From contig NZ_LDUY01000022.1 of the NCBI RefSeq assembly GCF_001038455.1, positions 1 through 64,000 of the forward strand: 64,000 nucleotides of DNA, given 5' to 3'. Below, in pieces: positions 62,500 to 64,000 of this stretch. Origin of the DNA: Fructobacillus sp. EFB-N1. Its GTDB lineage: Bacteria; Bacillota; Bacilli; Lactobacillales; Lactobacillaceae. The first letter of the stretch is position 1. Each line of letters opens with the position of its first letter. Made by a program: the position numbers and the translations under genes. The notes beneath the pieces were generated by a model, which saw only the letters and a list, made by a program, of their open reading frames with translations, made no database searches and had not been told where the DNA came from.

Positions 62500-63351
62500 A
62501 TGTCAAATTCAATTTTTGTTAAACTCGGACAAAATCCGGCCGGTTATAATCAGACCGAAAGTAAACTGATTACTTATATTAAGGCCAAACCCGCCGAAGC
62601 CGCAACCGGCACCATCCGTGAAATGGCTGAAGAAACTGGCGTATCGACCGCTTCCATCTCACGCTTTGTTAAAAAAATCGGTTTCGCCTCCTATCGCGAC
62701 TTTTCGGTGGCCCTCGCCTCTTATAATCAACGAAAGCCGCCCGTTGACTTGTTTGGTGAAATTGAGGATGCTGATGACACCGCCGCCATTACAAAAAAAG
62801 TTTTTGCCGGTGCCCAAAACGCCCTTTCAATGACCATCGATAACCTATCCGCCGAAAAATTAGACCAAGCGGTGAAATGGCTGACTTCGGCGAAGCGAGT
62901 TGGATTCTTTGGAATTGGTGGTTCTTCGATTGCCGCCTTTGATGCCTACCATAAATTCTTACGTACCCCAATCGATGTCATTTCTCATCCCGATTACGAT
63001 ATCCAATTGATGCAAGCCGTCAAGTTAACGCCACAAGACACCGCCGTCGTGATTTCCCACTCCGGTCGCAACGAAGATACCCTCTTTGTTGCCCAAAAGT
63101 TAAAGGACAACCAAGTTCCCTTTATCGCGATTACTTCCTTCGCCGATTCTCCTTTGGCCAAGATGGCTGATTTAGTCTTCTTGTCCTTAGCTGAAGAAAT
63201 TAACTTCCGGTCAGAATCGATGTCTTCTTTGGTCGCCCAGTTAACCATTATCGACACGCTCTTCACCCTTGCAGGCTCAAAGCTCCCAACACAAACGCAA
63301 CACGTCGTCGATACCATGCGCGATGTGATTGAGAGCACCCGCCTCCATTAA
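62500..63351 (+). CDS. MurR/RpiR family transcriptional regulator
   Basis: A sugar-phosphate-sensing regulator: an N-terminal helix-turn-helix (TIREMAEETGVSTASISRFVKKIGF with YRDFSVAL, about 30-70) and a C-terminal SIS domain (SAKRVGFFGIGGSSIAAFDAYHKFLR and AVVISHSGRNEDTLFVAQKLKDNQVPFIAIT). 283 residues. Divergent from gnd-gntK-gntP, with the shared gap holding a palindrome and a cre site, so it most likely controls gluconate use and itself, sensing 6-phosphogluconate or a related sugar phosphate. Whether it represses or activates is not readable. Confidence 0.88.
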   Translation: MSNSIFVKLGQNPAGYNQTESKLITYIKAKPAEAATGTIREMAEETGVSTASISRFVKKIGFASYRDFSVALASYNQRKPPVDLFGEIEDADDTAAITKKVFAGAQNALSMTIDNLSAEKLDQAVKWLTSAKRVGFFGIGGSSIAAFDAYHKFLRTPIDVISHPDYDIQLMQAVKLTPQDTAVVISHSGRNEDTLFVAQKLKDNQVPFIAITSFADSPLAKMADLVFLSLAEEINFRSESMSSLVAQLTIIDTLFTLAGSKLPTQTQHVVDTMRDVIESTRLH

Positions 63352-63393
63352 CCACTATTTCGGACCTTTGCTTAAAAATCAGCATTAGTCAAC

Positions 63394-63428
63394 AAAAAAA
63401 ACGCACTGTTAATCAACAGTGCGTTTTT
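63394..63428. terminator. Bidirectional terminator between rpiR and udk
   Basis: AAAAACGCACTGTT, AATC, AACAGTGCGTTTTT between convergent genes. Confidence 0.92.
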
Positions 63429-63433
63429 ACGTG

Positions 63434-64000
63434 CTATTCTTGTTCTTCTTTTTCAACCATGGCAATTGCCTGGTTCATCAACATATCGATGGCCACAAAG
63501 TTTTCTCCACCTTCTGGTACGATAATGTCTGCATAACGCTTTGTGGGTTCAACGAATTGATTGTGCATTGGCTTAACGGTTGCCAAATATTGCTCAATCA
63601 CTCCTTCAACCGTCCGGCCACGCTCATGCGTGTCGCGTTGGAGACGACGGATAAAGCGAATATCATCGTCAGTGTCAACAAACACCTTCAAATCAAGCAA
63701 GTGGCGAACACGCGCATCGTTGAAAAGCAAAACCCCATCAACAATAATCACATCAGCCGGCTCAATATGAACCGTTTCGCTTGATCGTGTATGTTGTGCA
63801 TAATCATAAACCGGAATATCAATTGCCTGGTAGTCAATCAACTTTTCCAAATCAGCGACGAATCGATCAGTTTCAATCGAATCCGGATGATCATAGTTCG
63901 TCTTAACCCGCTCAGACATTGGCTTGCCCGACTGGTCCTTATAGTAAACGTCTTGCTGCAACAAAACTGGCTGGTTTGCACTTAAACGAGTGATTAACGC
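63434..64000 (-). CDS. udk: Uridine kinase, C-terminal part
   Basis: Phosphorylates uridine and cytidine in pyrimidine salvage. The frame is open to the window edge; the residues visible at the right end are ALITRLSANQPVLLQQDVYYKD, so the P-loop (GGSGSGKT in the family) lies outside. The remaining 189 residues contain NYDHPDSIETDRFVADLEKL, ADVIIVDGVLLFND and the LID-like IRRLQRDTHERGRTVEGVIEQY, all typical. It is not next to pyr genes. Incomplete only because the window ends. Confidence 0.93.
   Translation of the reverse strand, partial: ALITRLSANQPVLLQQDVYYKDQSGKPMSERVKTNYDHPDSIETDRFVADLEKLIDYQAIDIPVYDYAQHTRSSETVHIEPADVIIVDGVLLFNDARVRHLLDLKVFVDTDDDIRFIRRLQRDTHERGRTVEGVIEQYLATVKPMHNQFVEPTKRYADIIVPEGGENFVAIDMLMNQAIAMVEKEEQE

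Overview
This 64 kb stretch looks like a chromosomal segment of a low-to-mid GC lactic acid bacterium of the Leuconostoc/Fructobacillus/Weissella/Oenococcus group. Reasons: a 505-residue archaeal-type phosphoenolpyruvate carboxylase, a gluconate kinase/permease/6-phosphogluconate dehydrogenase cluster with an RpiR-type regulator, an isoleucine-2-epimerase-like aminotransferase and typical Lactobacillales gene order. The species is inferred, not proven. I see no rRNA, tRNA, CRISPR array or prophage.

Layout. The left edge (1-533) is the 3' end of an IS30-type element that cuts comEC, the competence DNA channel gene, after about 150 codons. A leftward block follows: comEA, coaD, rsmD, ylbG, ftsW and an M42 aminopeptidase (1-5.6 kb), then a wall-adhesin-like protein. 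Two rightward genes come next (a DUF308 membrane protein and an NCS2 purine permease with a PurR operator). From 9.5 to 14.4 kb lies recN-tlyA-ispA-xseB-xseA. Between xseA and a small, possibly leaderless gene is a structured RNA gene of unknown family. From 15 to 24.5 kb: unknown small genes, a flavin disulfide reductase paired with a YdhK-type Met/His-rich protein, then glmU-purR, a zinc-type ABC transporter, veg, ksgA, rnmV and tatD. From 24.7 to 26.2 kb: nusB, a Gls24-family gene and efp. Rightward rpoY-rnjA and ppc follow, then a promoter-hairpin-terminator unit in front of an orphan gene, and metK under a SAM-I riboswitch.

The right half holds camS-ligA-pcrA, an orphan HerA-like ATPase, a GH73 glucosaminidase, the pyrBC-carAB-pyrD operon under a PyrR attenuator, yrzB-ruvX-ireB-alaS under a T-box, an isoleucine-2-epimerase-like enzyme followed by two amino-acid permeases, and the gluconate cluster gnd-gntK-gntP divergent from an rpiR gene. 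In that divergent gap a cre site and a palindrome overlap both promoters. The window ends inside udk.

Working together: most genes are housekeeping (DNA repair, translation, pyrimidine and cofactor synthesis) and nucleotide supply is regulated visibly by PurR boxes, PyrR attenuation, a SAM riboswitch and a T-box. The most unusual signals are an octamer, AAATCAGC/GCTGATTT, that I counted about 49 times with strand bias (a Chi- or KOPS-like candidate), the unclassified structured RNA at 14.5-14.7 kb, ribosome-binding sites separated from start codons by hairpins (purR, gntP), and the lone HerA-like ATPase.
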